A stretch of DNA of 64,000 bases, taken from the NCBI RefSeq assembly GCF_004330295.1, contig NZ_SJOJ01000016.1, positions 1-64,000 of the forward strand, in the 5' to 3' direction. Shown here one piece after another: positions 1-7,393 of this stretch (within the stretch, counting starts at the first letter, position 1; every line of letters starts with the position of its first letter). The notes under the pieces were generated by a model that searched no databases, had not been told where the DNA came from, and saw only the letters and a program-made list of their open reading frames with translations. The position numbers were made by a program, and so were the translations under genes. This DNA is from Rahnella victoriana. GTDB taxonomy: Bacteria > Pseudomonadota > Gammaproteobacteria > Enterobacterales > Enterobacteriaceae.

Positions 1-60
1 GTGTTAAGGTCAAAAACTACATTCAAAGTATGCTTTAACTTATTGTTTTGTATTTAAAAC

Positions 61-98
61 CCCCTCCCAGCCTCCCCCTTCGCAGGGGGAGGAGCAAA
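61..98 (-). repeat. GC-rich palindromic intergenic repeat, copy 1
   Basis: A near-perfect palindrome (CCTCCCCCTTCGCAGGGGG and flanks, about 71-92) sits in a longer C-rich element downstream of yhdZ. Read on the minus strand it gives GCTCCTCCCCCTGCGAAGG, then a G-rich stretch and TTTTAAA. The same arrangement recurs near 41.65 kb. It is non-coding, and I read it as a copy of a dispersed repeat family. It may also act as a transcription end signal for the yhd operon. Confidence 0.7.
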
Positions 99-117
99 AG
101 CCAAACCTTTAATGGTT

Positions 118-134
118 CCCCTTTTGTGAAGGGG
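118..134 (-). terminator. Short hairpin downstream of yhdZ
   Basis: A CCCCTT/AAGGGG stem with a five-base loop ends about ten bases after the yhdZ stop codon. There is no clear U-tract. It may be a weak terminator or a decayed copy of the neighbouring palindromic repeat. Positions 1-60 hold nothing else I recognise. Confidence 0.35.
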
Positions 135-144
135 AGGAGCAAGC

Positions 145-906
145 TCAATGAATCACCTGTGACAAGAACTCCCGCGTCCTGGCGGATTTCGGATTGGCAA
201 AGAATTCCAGCGGCGGCGCCTGCTCGACGATTTCCCCGCGATCCATAAAGATCACCCGGTCGGCGACGGTTCTCGCAAAGCCCATTTCATGCGTTACACA
301 CAACATGGTCATGCCTTCTTCCGCCAGCGTGATCATGGTGTCCAGCACCTCTTTCACCATTTCCGGATCCAGCGCAGAAGTCGGTTCGTCGAACAGCATG
401 ATTTTCGGCTTCATACACAGCGAGCGGGCGATCGCCACACGCTGTTGCTGACCGCCGGAAAGCTGTCCGGGAAATTTATGCGCATGTTCGGCGATACGGA
501 CGCGTTTCAGATAATGCATCGCCAGTTCTTCTGCCTCTTTCTTCGGCATCTTGCGCACCCAGCACGGGGCCAGGGTGCAGTTCTGCAACACGGTCAGATG
601 CGGGAACAGATTGAAGTGCTGGAACACCATGCCGACTTCAGTTCGCACGCGTTCGATGTTACGCAGATCGTCGTTCAGTTCGGTGCCGTCCACCACGATG
701 CGCCCTTGCTGGTGCTCTTCAAGATGGTTGATGCAACGAATGGTCGTTGATTTCCCTGAGCCGGAAGGGCCGCACAGCACGATGCGCTCGCGCGGTTTGA
801 CGCTCAGATTAATGTCTTTCAATACGTGGAATTGTCCGTACCACTTATTCACGTTTTCCAGCGTGATCATCATATTTTGGTTTTCAGTGACTTGATGGTC
901 GCTCAT
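145..906 (-). CDS. yhdZ: YhdZ, ATPase of polar amino-acid ABC transporter
   Basis: Cytoplasmic ATPase of the YhdWXYZ (AapJQMP-type) general L-amino-acid importer, 253 residues, as usual for the family. Visible motifs are Walker A ([10 protein letters not shown]), the ABC signature ([15 protein letters not shown]), Walker B ([12 protein letters not shown]) and the H-loop (VTHEMGFA). The sequence follows E. coli YhdZ closely from the [12 protein letters not shown] segment onward. The chosen ATG has a GAGGTA ribosome-binding site, and only eight bases separate it from yhdY. It is the last gene of a four-gene minus-strand operon whose sigma-54-type promoter suggests induction under nitrogen limitation. 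Confidence 0.95.
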   Translation of the reverse strand: MSDHQVTENQNMMITLENVNKWYGQFHVLKDINLSVKPRERIVLCGPSGSGKSTTIRCINHLEEHQQGRIVVDGTELNDDLRNIERVRTEVGMVFQHFNLFPHLTVLQNCTLAPCWVRKMPKKEAEELAMHYLKRVRIAEHAHKFPGQLSGGQQQRVAIARSLCMKPKIMLFDEPTSALDPEMVKEVLDTMITLAEEGMTMLCVTHEMGFARTVADRVIFMDRGEIVEQAPPLEFFANPKSARTREFLSQVIH

Positions 907-914
907 GGTTTACC

Positions 915-2024
915 TCAGTGTGCGGAACGTCCGGTGTGAAAGCGTCTTTCCAAATGCTGGCTATAACGCGACATGCTAAAACAGAAAATCCAGTAGACGG
1001 CGGCGGCGAAGACGTAGCCTTCGGTCGACATACCGAGCCATTCAGGATCGACGGTGGCTTGCTGGACGCTGCTGAACAGGTCGAACAGGCCGATGATGAT
1101 CACCAGACTGGTGTCCTTGAACAGCGCGATGATGGTGTTCACCAGACCCGGTATCACCATTTTCAGCGCCTGCGGCAGAATGACTAATCCCTGCGTTTTC
1201 CAGTAACCGAGTGCCAGTGATTCGGCAGCTTCGGTCTGGCCCTTCGGCAGCGCCTGTAATCCGCCGCGCACCACTTCCGCAACATACGCTGACTGGAACA
1301 GCACCACCCCCACCAGCGCACGCACCAGTTTGTCGATACTTGTCCCTTCGGTCATAAACAGCGGCAGCATCACCGACGACATGAACAGCACGGTGATCAA
1401 CGGCACGCCGCGCCAGAACTCGATGAAAATCACCGAGAGAATGCGCACGACAGGCAGACGTGAACGACGTGCCAGCGCCAGCATAATGCCCAGCGGTAAC
1501 GCACCTGCGATGCCGACCGCAGCGATAATCAGGGTCAGCGTCAGGCCGCCCCACTGGCGGGTTTCGACACGGCTCAGACCGAAGAATCCACCGTACAACA
1601 TGAACCAGGTGAAAATCGGGAAGAGCACCATCCAGCAGGCGATATAACGTCCGCGGTGTGGCGTGGCTTTAAAGAAGATCGGCGCAAGAGTCAGCAGGCC
1701 GACAATCAGCGTGACGTTGATGCGCCAGCGTTGATCGAACGGATACAACCCGTACATGAACTGGCCGAAACGTGCGTGGATAAACACCCAGCAGGCCCCG
1801 GCTTTGGTGCAGTCAGTGCGTGCGGTGCCTACCCAGTTGGCCTGAAAAATCACCCAGTTCAGCAGCGGAGGAATAATCAGCCACATCAGCCATACACAGA
1901 ACAGCGTCAGCAGGCTGTTAAACCAGCTCGAGAACAGATTTTTACGCGCCCACAGCACGGCGGTACCCAGTGGCGTTCCGGGCTTCACGGCTCTGACTCC
2001 CGGAGGAAGTGTTGTCATTGTCAT
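915..2024 (-). CDS. yhdY: YhdY, ABC transporter permease
   Basis: Second inner-membrane permease of the YhdWXYZ amino-acid importer, 369 residues. It has several hydrophobic segments and a C-terminal HisMQ-type domain with the EAA loop (EAAESLALGYWKTQGLVILPQA). The latter is the contact point for the YhdZ ATPase. The N-terminal half carries extra membrane segments and a periplasmic loop, as in AapM/YhdY. The start at 2024 gives the family length, with an ATG two codons in as an alternative. The ribosome-binding site is weak, which suggests coupling to yhdX, whose stop codon lies nine bases upstream. Confidence 0.93.
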   Translation of the reverse strand: MTMTTLPPGVRAVKPGTPLGTAVLWARKNLFSSWFNSLLTLFCVWLMWLIIPPLLNWVIFQANWVGTARTDCTKAGACWVFIHARFGQFMYGLYPFDQRWRINVTLIVGLLTLAPIFFKATPHRGRYIACWMVLFPIFTWFMLYGGFFGLSRVETRQWGGLTLTLIIAAVGIAGALPLGIMLALARRSRLPVVRILSVIFIEFWRGVPLITVLFMSSVMLPLFMTEGTSIDKLVRALVGVVLFQSAYVAEVVRGGLQALPKGQTEAAESLALGYWKTQGLVILPQALKMVIPGLVNTIIALFKDTSLVIIIGLFDLFSSVQQATVDPEWLGMSTEGYVFAAAVYWIFCFSMSRYSQHLERRFHTGRSAH

Positions 2025-2033
2025 GGGGTTCCC

Positions 2034-3212
2034 TTAACGCTCGACCAGCGCAATACGCCGGTTGTAAATGTTCATCAGGAACGAAATGCCCAGGCTGATG
2101 ATCAGGTAAACCGACATGGTGATGGCAATGGTTTCAATCGCCTGACCGGTCTGATTCAGCACCGTACCGGCGAACAGCGAAACCATATCCGGATAACCAA
2201 TTGCGGCAGCCAGAGAGGAGTTTTTAACGATATTGAGATACTGACTGGTCAGCGGCGGAATGATCACCCGCATCGCCTGCGGCAAAATCACCTGACGCAG
2301 CGTGACCGGATTCGGCAAGCCTAACGAACGGGCGGCTTCATGCTGACCGTGCGAAACAGACTGAATACCGGAGCGGATCACTTCGGCGATAAACGTCGAG
2401 GTATACACCGATAACGCCAGCGTTAACGCCGCCAGTTCCGGGATCAGCACCATGCCGCCACGGAAGTTAAATCCACGCAATGCCGGTACATCCCAGTGCA
2501 GCGCTGGCCCGAAGAACAGATGCGCTATGGCCGGAAAGACCACCAGCATGGCAATCGCCCACGGCCAGATATGCCAGACGCGTCCGGTGTGGATCTGACG
2601 GAAATGGTTGTAGCGTTGCAGTGCGATGATGCCAAAAATCGCCAGCAGAACGGCGATAAATCCCGCCAGACTGCCCGGTGACAGTTCCGGCGACGGCAGA
2701 TACAGACCACGGTTACTGACGAACGCCAGATCAAACGCATTCAGGCTCTGACGCGGTCCCGGCAGGTTGCGCAGTACGGCGAAGTACCAGAAAAAGATTT
2801 GCAGCAGCGGAGGAATATTACGGAACGTCTCGATATACACCGTCGAGACTTTACGGATCAGCCAGTTATCGGAGAGACGTCCTAAGCCGATAATGAAACC
2901 GAGAATGGAGGCAAAAACGATACACAGCGCGGAAACCAGCAGTGTATTCAGCAAACCGATAACAAATACGCGGGCGTAAGTGTCGCCTTCCTGGTAGTCG
3001 ATAAGATGCTGAACAATGCCGAAACCGGCACCTTTCTCAAGAAACGCAAATCCCGAGGTGATCCCTCGTGTAGTCAGATTGGTAATGGTGTTGTGGAGCA
3101 GGTAACCCAGACAGGCTACCAGCAACACCACCGCGACAATTTGGTAAATCCAGGCGCGTACCGCTGGGTTGGTCAGCGAGAACGAAGCCTTTACGGTTGG
3201 GCGTTGCGACAT
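2034..3212 (-). CDS. yhdX: YhdX, ABC transporter permease
   Basis: First permease of the YhdWXYZ importer, 392 residues (E. coli about 393). The N-terminal MSQRPTVKASFSL segment is followed by a membrane helix, and the C-terminal HisMQ domain carries the EAA motif (HEAARSLGLPNPVTLRQVILPQA). An in-frame start 24 codons further upstream was rejected. It would translate into an ERIC repeat, and the chosen ATG at 3212 has a GAGGTC ribosome-binding site and matches the known N-terminus. The ERIC element lies between this gene and yhdW and could modulate the ratio of binding protein to permease. Confidence 0.93.
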   Translation of the reverse strand: MSQRPTVKASFSLTNPAVRAWIYQIVAVVLLVACLGYLLHNTITNLTTRGITSGFAFLEKGAGFGIVQHLIDYQEGDTYARVFVIGLLNTLLVSALCIVFASILGFIIGLGRLSDNWLIRKVSTVYIETFRNIPPLLQIFFWYFAVLRNLPGPRQSLNAFDLAFVSNRGLYLPSPELSPGSLAGFIAVLLAIFGIIALQRYNHFRQIHTGRVWHIWPWAIAMLVVFPAIAHLFFGPALHWDVPALRGFNFRGGMVLIPELAALTLALSVYTSTFIAEVIRSGIQSVSHGQHEAARSLGLPNPVTLRQVILPQAMRVIIPPLTSQYLNIVKNSSLAAAIGYPDMVSLFAGTVLNQTGQAIETIAITMSVYLIISLGISFLMNIYNRRIALVER

Positions 3213-3225
3213 AGTAATGACCTCG

Positions 3226-3354
3226 AAATCCCCGTCGTACTTGACGCCGCAGCTGCGTTGGCTGCACGTGCTCACCCGAATCACTTACCTGAGTAAGCTC
3301 ATCGGGATTCACTTGTTTGCCGCCTTGCTGCAACGCCAATTACTTTGGGGATTT
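3226..3354. repeat. ERIC element (enterobacterial repetitive intergenic consensus)
   Basis: A 129-base imperfect palindrome with exact ends AAATCCCC (3226-3233) and GGGGATTT (3347-3354). The core reads CTCACCCGAATCACTTAC, six bases, then TAAGCTCATCGGGATTCAC, which matches the classical ERIC core. It fills most of the yhdW-yhdX intergenic space and would be transcribed within the operon as a long hairpin. ERIC copies inside operons are known to affect mRNA processing, but any effect here is inference. Confidence 0.9.
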
Positions 3355-3396
3355 TGTATGCAATTTCTTAAACAAATCTTATTTTAAAAAACTGGA

Positions 3397-4422
3397 TCAA
3401 CGGACGGGTGGTGCGTACTGGATCCCGCCTTTATTCCACAATGCGTTCTGACCCCGTTTGATTTTCAATTCGCTGCCCTGACCGACGTTACGTTCGAAGC
3501 TTTCGCCGTAGTTGCCGACTTGTTTAACGATTTTAACCACCCAGTCGTTAGGCACTTTCAGGTCAGCACCGTAGGTACCGGTTTTGCCCAGCAGGTTGCT
3601 CATATCCGGTGTGGTCGGGCTGGCGGCCAGCTGATCGACGTTGGCAGAGGTCACGCCCATTTCTTCGGCGTTCAGCATGGCGAACAGTGACCAGCGGACG
3701 ATCGCCAGCCAGTCTTCATCACCACGGCGAACCACCGGACCCAGAGGCTCTTTAGAGATCACTTCTGGCAGTACGATGAATTCGTTTGGTTTGCCCAGTT
3801 TGATACGCAGGGCATACAGCTGAGACTGGTCAGACGCCAGCGTATCGCAACGGCCTGAGTCCAGGGCTTTGGCACTTTCGTCTGAACGGTCGAAGGTCAC
3901 CGGGGTGTAAGTCATTTTGTTGGCTTTGAAGTAGTCAGCGACGTTCAGCTCGGTATCCGTACCGGCCTGCAGACAGACGGTGGCGCCATCAAGTTCTTTG
4001 GCGCTTTTCAGGCCCGCTTTCTGGTGAGTCAGGAAGCCGATACCGTCGTAGTAGTTTACGCCGGCGAAAATCATCCCCATGCCTGCGTCGCGGGAAGAGG
4101 TCCAGGTGGTGTTACGGGACAGGATATCCACTTCGCCAGACTGCAGCGCGGTGAAACGCTCTTTCGCCGTCAGCGGGGTGTATTTCACTTTTTCAGAATC
4201 ACCAAACACGGCTGCTGCCACCGCGCGGCAGACGTCAACGTCGATACCGGTGAATTTGCCTTTGGAGTCAGCGTAAGAGAAGCCCGGCAGGCCGTCGCTG
4301 ATACCGCATTGAACAAATCCTTTCTTTTTAACTGCATCCAGAGTGGTACCTGCATGAGCCTGACCAGCCAGTGTCACGAAGCTTGCTGCGGCAATCAGCG
4401 TTGAGAGCAATATTTTTTTCAT
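3397..4422 (-). CDS. yhdW: YhdW, periplasmic amino-acid-binding protein
   Basis: Solute-binding component of the YhdWXYZ ABC importer, 341 residues, SBP family 3. The N-terminus is a clear signal peptide (MKKILLSTLIAAASF..., cleavage expected after AHA, residue 24), followed by the family start TTLDAVKKKGFVQCGISDGLPGFS. The start at 4422 was preferred to one 18 codons upstream because the signal peptide begins there and AGGA lies at ribosome-binding distance. The reading frame is intact, whereas E. coli K-12 yhdW is annotated as a pseudogene. It is first in the operon and lies behind the sigma-54 promoter at 4515-4532. Confidence 0.95.
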   Translation of the reverse strand: MKKILLSTLIAAASFVTLAGQAHAGTTLDAVKKKGFVQCGISDGLPGFSYADSKGKFTGIDVDVCRAVAAAVFGDSEKVKYTPLTAKERFTALQSGEVDILSRNTTWTSSRDAGMGMIFAGVNYYDGIGFLTHQKAGLKSAKELDGATVCLQAGTDTELNVADYFKANKMTYTPVTFDRSDESAKALDSGRCDTLASDQSQLYALRIKLGKPNEFIVLPEVISKEPLGPVVRRGDEDWLAIVRWSLFAMLNAEEMGVTSANVDQLAASPTTPDMSNLLGKTGTYGADLKVPNDWVVKIVKQVGNYGESFERNVGQGSELKIKRGQNALWNKGGIQYAPPVR

Positions 4423-4514
4423 AAAGCGTCCTGTGAGACAAAACTGAAAATTATTATTGTATGAGTGCCGGAGCACCCTGTCTGTTTATGGGGCAACGCC
4501 CTCTGCACCTGTCT

Positions 4515-4532
4515 TTGCAAAGGGAGTGCCAA
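4515..4532 (-). promoter_or_regulatory. Sigma-54 promoter of yhdWXYZ
   Basis: On the minus strand the sequence reads TTGGCAC-TCCCT-TTGCAA, an essentially exact match to the -24/-12 consensus TTGGCACN5TTGCW. The -24 GG falls at 4530-4531 and the -12 GC at 4517-4518, so transcription would start near 4505, about 80 bases before yhdW. The E. coli yhdWXYZ operon is known to belong to the NtrC/sigma-54 regulon. I did not find a convincing pair of NtrC sites upstream. Confidence 0.88.
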
Positions 4533-4542
4533 CATCGAAAAC

Positions 4543-4593
4543 GCCCCGTCAATCAAGTCACGTAGAGGAATTGCACAGTAACATTGACGGGGC
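4543..4593. promoter_or_regulatory. Inverted repeats just upstream of the yhdW sigma-54 promoter
   Basis: GCCCCGTCAAT (4543-4553) is repeated exactly inverted as ATTGACGGGGC (4583-4593), with 29 bases between. A further GCCCCGT arm at 4608-4614 can also pair with the second copy. The pair lies about 40-90 bases upstream of the predicted start site, where an activator or bending protein would act. It does not resemble the NtrC consensus. The rest of the 4423-4829 gap shows only the sigma-54 promoter and the hairpin at 4751-4774. Confidence 0.5.
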
Positions 4594-4750
4594 TTATAAA
4601 ATTTATTGCCCCGTTTCAGTGCGCGGTCAATGTGGCTGCTTTAAAAGAGTGCGGAATATTTCAATATTGGAGTGCAGATCGCGCAGTTTGCAGCGAAGTG
4701 AAATGTACGGTCATATTTGGAAAAAAATTGAGGCGAAACGATGAGTAAAT

Positions 4751-4774
4751 CTCTCAGACCGGCGGGTCTGAGAG
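4751..4774. terminator. Perfect 10-bp stem-loop after the 61-residue gene
   Basis: CTCTCAGACC pairs perfectly with GGTCTGAGAG around a GGCG loop. It lies 56 bases past the stop of the small gene at 4830-5015 and upstream of the yhdW control region. The U-tract on the minus strand is poor, so it is either a weak terminator or an mRNA-end structure. Confidence 0.5.
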
Positions 4775-4829
4775 AGATATCGGTATGACGGGATCGGGAA
4801 CAGGGACGTTATCAGTGCAGCGGGGCGAC

Positions 4830-5015
4830 TTATTTGGTCTGGTCTTTACTGCCCTGGATCAGTTTGCGGGCGGCAGCAATCTGGTCGTTGTCCGGCGCTT
4901 TCGGTTTGGCTTTATTGAGTGCCGTGCTGAGGCCGGAACGGCCCCAAAGGTCAAAGCCGTCATCTTCTTTCAGATGATCAAAGATGGAAGGGGTCGCATC
5001 GGTTTTTTTAGCCAT
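4830..5015 (-). CDS. Small hypothetical protein, 61 residues
   Basis: I do not recognise this protein. The predicted product starts MAKKTDATPSIFDHLKEDDG and is hydrophilic, rich in Lys, Asp and Ala, with no signal peptide or membrane segment. It looks like a small soluble cytoplasmic protein. The ATG at 5015 was preferred to an upstream in-frame ATG at 5093 because the longer form would run through the lpxP terminator hairpin at 5056-5079. The ribosome-binding site (GGTAA) is modest. The gene sits between that terminator and a perfect hairpin at 4751-4774, as a separate unit would. Coding status rests on context and composition only. Confidence 0.55.
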   Translation of the reverse strand: MAKKTDATPSIFDHLKEDDGFDLWGRSGLSTALNKAKPKAPDNDQIAAARKLIQGSKDQTK

Positions 5016-5047
5016 GAGGATTACCGGTCTCTTAGTGGAGGTTATGA

Positions 5048-5079
5048 AAAGAAAAAGCCCGACGCGGTGGCATCGGGCT
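5048..5079 (-). terminator. Rho-independent terminator of lpxP
   Basis: On the minus strand AGCCCGA, a ten-base loop and TCGGGCT are followed directly by TTTTTCTTTTC. It starts 24 bases past the lpxP stop codon, which is the normal position for the end of that transcript. Confidence 0.85.
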
Positions 5080-5102
5080 GGGTGTTTTATCACATCGGGC
5101 GC

Positions 5103-6023
5103 TTATCGATAAAGCGAAGGCGCACCCGCCGGGCGGGTTTTAAAGCGGCGGTGCAGCCAGAGGTACTGATCCGGCGCGCGCATGATCTCTTTTTCGATCA
5201 CGCGGTTCATGTAGGCCGCTGCGGCCATTTCGTCATCGATAGGGTAATCCTGCAATTGCGGCTGAATGACCAGCTCGTAACCTTTACCGCAGGCTTTACG
5301 CACCAGCACCACAGTCACCAGCGCCGGTTTTGCCAGACGGGCCAGCATGAACGTGCCGCTGGTGGTGGCGGCCTGATCAACGGCAAACAGCGGCGCAAAG
5401 ACGCTGCCGCGCGGGCCGTAATCCTGATCCGGTGCAAACCAGACGGCTTCGCCCTTTTTCAGCGCGTGAACCATGCCGCGTAAATCTTTGCGATCCAGCA
5501 TCGCTTTGTTGGAACGCATACGGCCCCAGGTCTGCACGAATTCCATCGCTTTATTGTTGTGCGGACGGTACATCGCCATCATCGGCTGGCACAGACCCAT
5601 CGCGCGGCCTCCCAGTTCGAGAGACATAAAGTGCACGCCAATCACCAGCACGCCTTTATTGTTTTCCTGCGCCTTTTTCAGGTTGTGCAGGCCGCTGACA
5701 TCAAACCAGCGTTTTACCCGGGCGTCCGACCAGAACCAGGCCATGCCGGTTTCCAGCAGACCCATACCGAGGGATTCAAAGTTGCTGATAATACGGGCTT
5801 CAACCTGATCGGCGCTCAGATCCGGGAAGCACAGTTGCAGGTTGCGACGTGTAATAGACACGCGGCGTTTCAGAAAACGCATCGACGTGCGGCCGAGCCA
5901 GTTCCCCAGACGGTATAACACCGGATAAGGAAGCTGAACCAGCAGGAACAAGACGCCAAGGCCAAACCAGGTCAGCCAGTAACGTGGATGTAAAAATGAT
6001 GCGCGAAAACGAGGAGAGGTCAT
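5103..6023 (-). CDS. lpxP: Lipid A secondary acyltransferase, LpxP type
   Basis: Inner-membrane-anchored enzyme that adds the secondary acyl chain to Kdo2-lipid IVA, 306 residues (same length as E. coli LpxP and LpxL). There is one N-terminal membrane helix (WLTWFGLGVLFLLVQLPYPV). The catalytic HX4E motif is His131 to Glu136 (HFMSLE), and the conserved YRPHNN and IEKEIMRAPDQYLWLHRRFKTRP blocks follow. Several signature stretches (HFMSLELGGR, LCQPMMA, EKEIMRAPDQYLW) agree better with LpxP, the cold-induced palmitoleoyltransferase, than with LpxL. The distinction is moderate: the segment MLDRKDLRGM is LpxL-like. A possible extended -10 (TGTTATACT) lies about 230 bases upstream. Confidence 0.88.
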   Translation of the reverse strand: MTSPRFRASFLHPRYWLTWFGLGVLFLLVQLPYPVLYRLGNWLGRTSMRFLKRRVSITRRNLQLCFPDLSADQVEARIISNFESLGMGLLETGMAWFWSDARVKRWFDVSGLHNLKKAQENNKGVLVIGVHFMSLELGGRAMGLCQPMMAMYRPHNNKAMEFVQTWGRMRSNKAMLDRKDLRGMVHALKKGEAVWFAPDQDYGPRGSVFAPLFAVDQAATTSGTFMLARLAKPALVTVVLVRKACGKGYELVIQPQLQDYPIDDEMAAAAYMNRVIEKEIMRAPDQYLWLHRRFKTRPAGAPSLYR

Positions 6024-6446
6024 AAAAGCCTAATCATCTGCATTTAAAAAAACCGGGGTAACGCGTCAGGAGTTGGCTCAGTCGCGATACGGATTGTCTG
6101 TCAAAGAGTGGGACAACAGGGGTGTGTAAACGTTTTCGGTAACACACAAATTGACTCACTTTTACCTTATCGAGACACAATTAAAAGGCGGGATCGCGAA
6201 GCTGAAGGGCTGTCCGTAGGCGTTGAGCGAGGCGAATACGACTCTTGTCACAAGTATAACATGCAGCGTGATCGAACCGCAGAGGGTAATTGTCCGATAA
6301 ACGCACTATTTACTGTTTATTTACGTGTGGGTTTGCACAAAAAAACGAAAAGGTTACGGAAAGAAGGGATTAGCTTTTGGAACCCGAAACCTCCCCAGTA
6401 TGATATTTCAGCATGCTCCTTTCGCAAAGCATGCTGAACAGGCATA
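6024..6446. other. Intergenic region lpxP-doxX with a strong hairpin
   Basis: I see no supportable gene here. A 109-codon plus-strand frame has no ribosome-binding site or recognisable product. Nine bases past the DoxX stop, TTCAGCATGCT (6407-6417) pairs perfectly with AGCATGCTGAA (6428-6438). It looks like the end structure of the DoxX transcript, but it has no U-tract. On the minus strand an extended -10, TGTTATACT, at about 6253-6262 is the only lpxP promoter candidate and has no good -35. Confidence 0.5.
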
Positions 6447-6875
6447 TCAGCGGTAGAGCGGGTTGCTCATCACGGAATAGCGGCCACTGCCATACAGCGC
6501 AATCACGACGGCTGCCATAAAGTAGTAGATGATATCTTCAATCGCCCACGCCCCGACCGGAGACAGCGCGAAGGTATGATGAATACCCACCATCAGCCAG
6601 GCGACGATCATGGTCGCGGCCGCCGAAAGTGCCGCGAGACGGGTGAAAATGCCCAGCATCATCATAACCGGGGCGATGACTTCGCCGATAATCACGCCAT
6701 AAGCGACAAACGCCGGAATGCCATAACCTGCCAGCATGCCCTGAATACCGCCCAGCCCGTCATGCAGTTTATGCCAGCCATGAAAAATCAGCAGGCCGTA
6801 GGTGAGCCGCAGCAGCAAAATGGCCAGATCCGGTTTGTTCAGCGCCGCGGTAAAACGGAGATAAAGTTGCTTCAT
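6447..6875 (-). CDS. DoxX family inner-membrane protein
   Basis: 142-residue membrane protein of the DoxX family (YqjF-like). There are four hydrophobic segments. The first carries the family start LAILLLRLTYGLLIFHGWHKL, and the second follows PAFVAYGVIIGEVIAPVMMMLG. DoxX proteins are associated with thiol and oxidative-stress complexes or quinone chemistry in some bacteria, but the exact role of this one is unknown. The ATG at 6875 has GGAG upstream. It appears monocistronic, and a Fur-like box 65-80 bases upstream suggests iron or oxidative-stress control. Confidence 0.85.
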   Translation of the reverse strand: MKQLYLRFTAALNKPDLAILLLRLTYGLLIFHGWHKLHDGLGGIQGMLAGYGIPAFVAYGVIIGEVIAPVMMMLGIFTRLAALSAAATMIVAWLMVGIHHTFALSPVGAWAIEDIIYYFMAAVVIALYGSGRYSVMSNPLYR

Positions 6876-6939
6876 CAGTGTGACTCCAGGAGACGTATTA
6901 TTGTCTCTATAAGGTAATTCTTAATCACTGAATGCGGCG

Positions 6940-6955
6940 GATAATTATTCTCATT
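6940..6955 (-). promoter_or_regulatory. Putative Fur box upstream of the DoxX gene
   Basis: The minus strand reads AATGAGAATAATTATC, which agrees at 14 of 16 positions with the core Fur consensus AATGATAATCATTATC. It lies 65-80 bases before the DoxX start codon, as expected for promoter overlap. This is a pattern match only. Confidence 0.5.
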
Positions 6956-7020
6956 TGGGTTGATCTGCGTTAGGTTTTGCGCAAATTTTCGGCTAAAGGT
7001 TTGCGGGTAAAGCAGAAAAC

Positions 7021-7055
7021 AAAAAGGCGCTCCCCTTGCGGAAAAGCGCCTTTTT
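7021..7055 (-). terminator. Terminator of the dusB-fis operon
   Basis: AAAAAGGCGCT (7021-7031) pairs with AGCGCCTTTTT (7045-7055). Both strands end in a T-run, so it could work in both directions. It lies 21 bases past the fis stop codon. Confidence 0.92.
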
Positions 7056-7075
7056 AAGACATCGACTGATTAGTA

Positions 7076-7372
7076 TCAGTTCATGCCGTATTTTTTCAAT
7101 TTCTTACGCAGCGTACCGCGGTTGATACCCATCATCAGGGCCGCACGAGTCTGGTTGCCACGGGTGTACTGCATCACCATGTCTAACAGTGGCTGTTCAA
7201 CTTCAGCCAATACCAACTCATACAGGTCATTCACGTCCTGACCATTCAATTGAGCAAAATAGCCCTTAAGTGCTTGTTTTACCGAGTCACGCAGGGGTTT
7301 TTGGGTTACCTGATCCTGAGAATTAACGGTAGAAACGGTCAGTACGTCAGAATTCACGCGTTGTTCGAACAT
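7076..7372 (-). CDS. fis: Fis, nucleoid-associated DNA-binding protein
   Basis: 98-residue homodimeric DNA-bending protein that shapes the nucleoid, activates rRNA and tRNA promoters and stimulates site-specific invertases. The sequence matches E. coli Fis nearly throughout. From memory, only residue 37 (Gly here, Asn in E. coli) differs. The flexible N-terminal arm (residues 1-25) and the C-terminal helix-turn-helix ([20 protein letters not shown]) are complete. It is the second gene of the dusB-fis operon, 21 bases after dusB, and is followed by a strong terminator. Confidence 0.98.
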   Translation of the reverse strand: MFEQRVNSDVLTVSTVNSQDQVTQKPLRDSVKQALKGYFAQLNGQDVNDLYELVLAEVEQPLLDMVMQYTRGNQTRAALMMGINRGTLRKKLKKYGMN

Positions 7373-7393
7373 AGTTCTGTCAGCTCTTTTTTG

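Noticed and set aside
4457-4744. 95-codon plus-strand frame upstream of yhdW
   Set aside because: It runs through the sigma-54 promoter and the inverted repeats and has no coding character.
6108-6437. 109-codon plus-strand frame in the lpxP-doxX gap
   Set aside because: No ribosome-binding site, atypical composition, and it ends inside the hairpin at 6407-6438.
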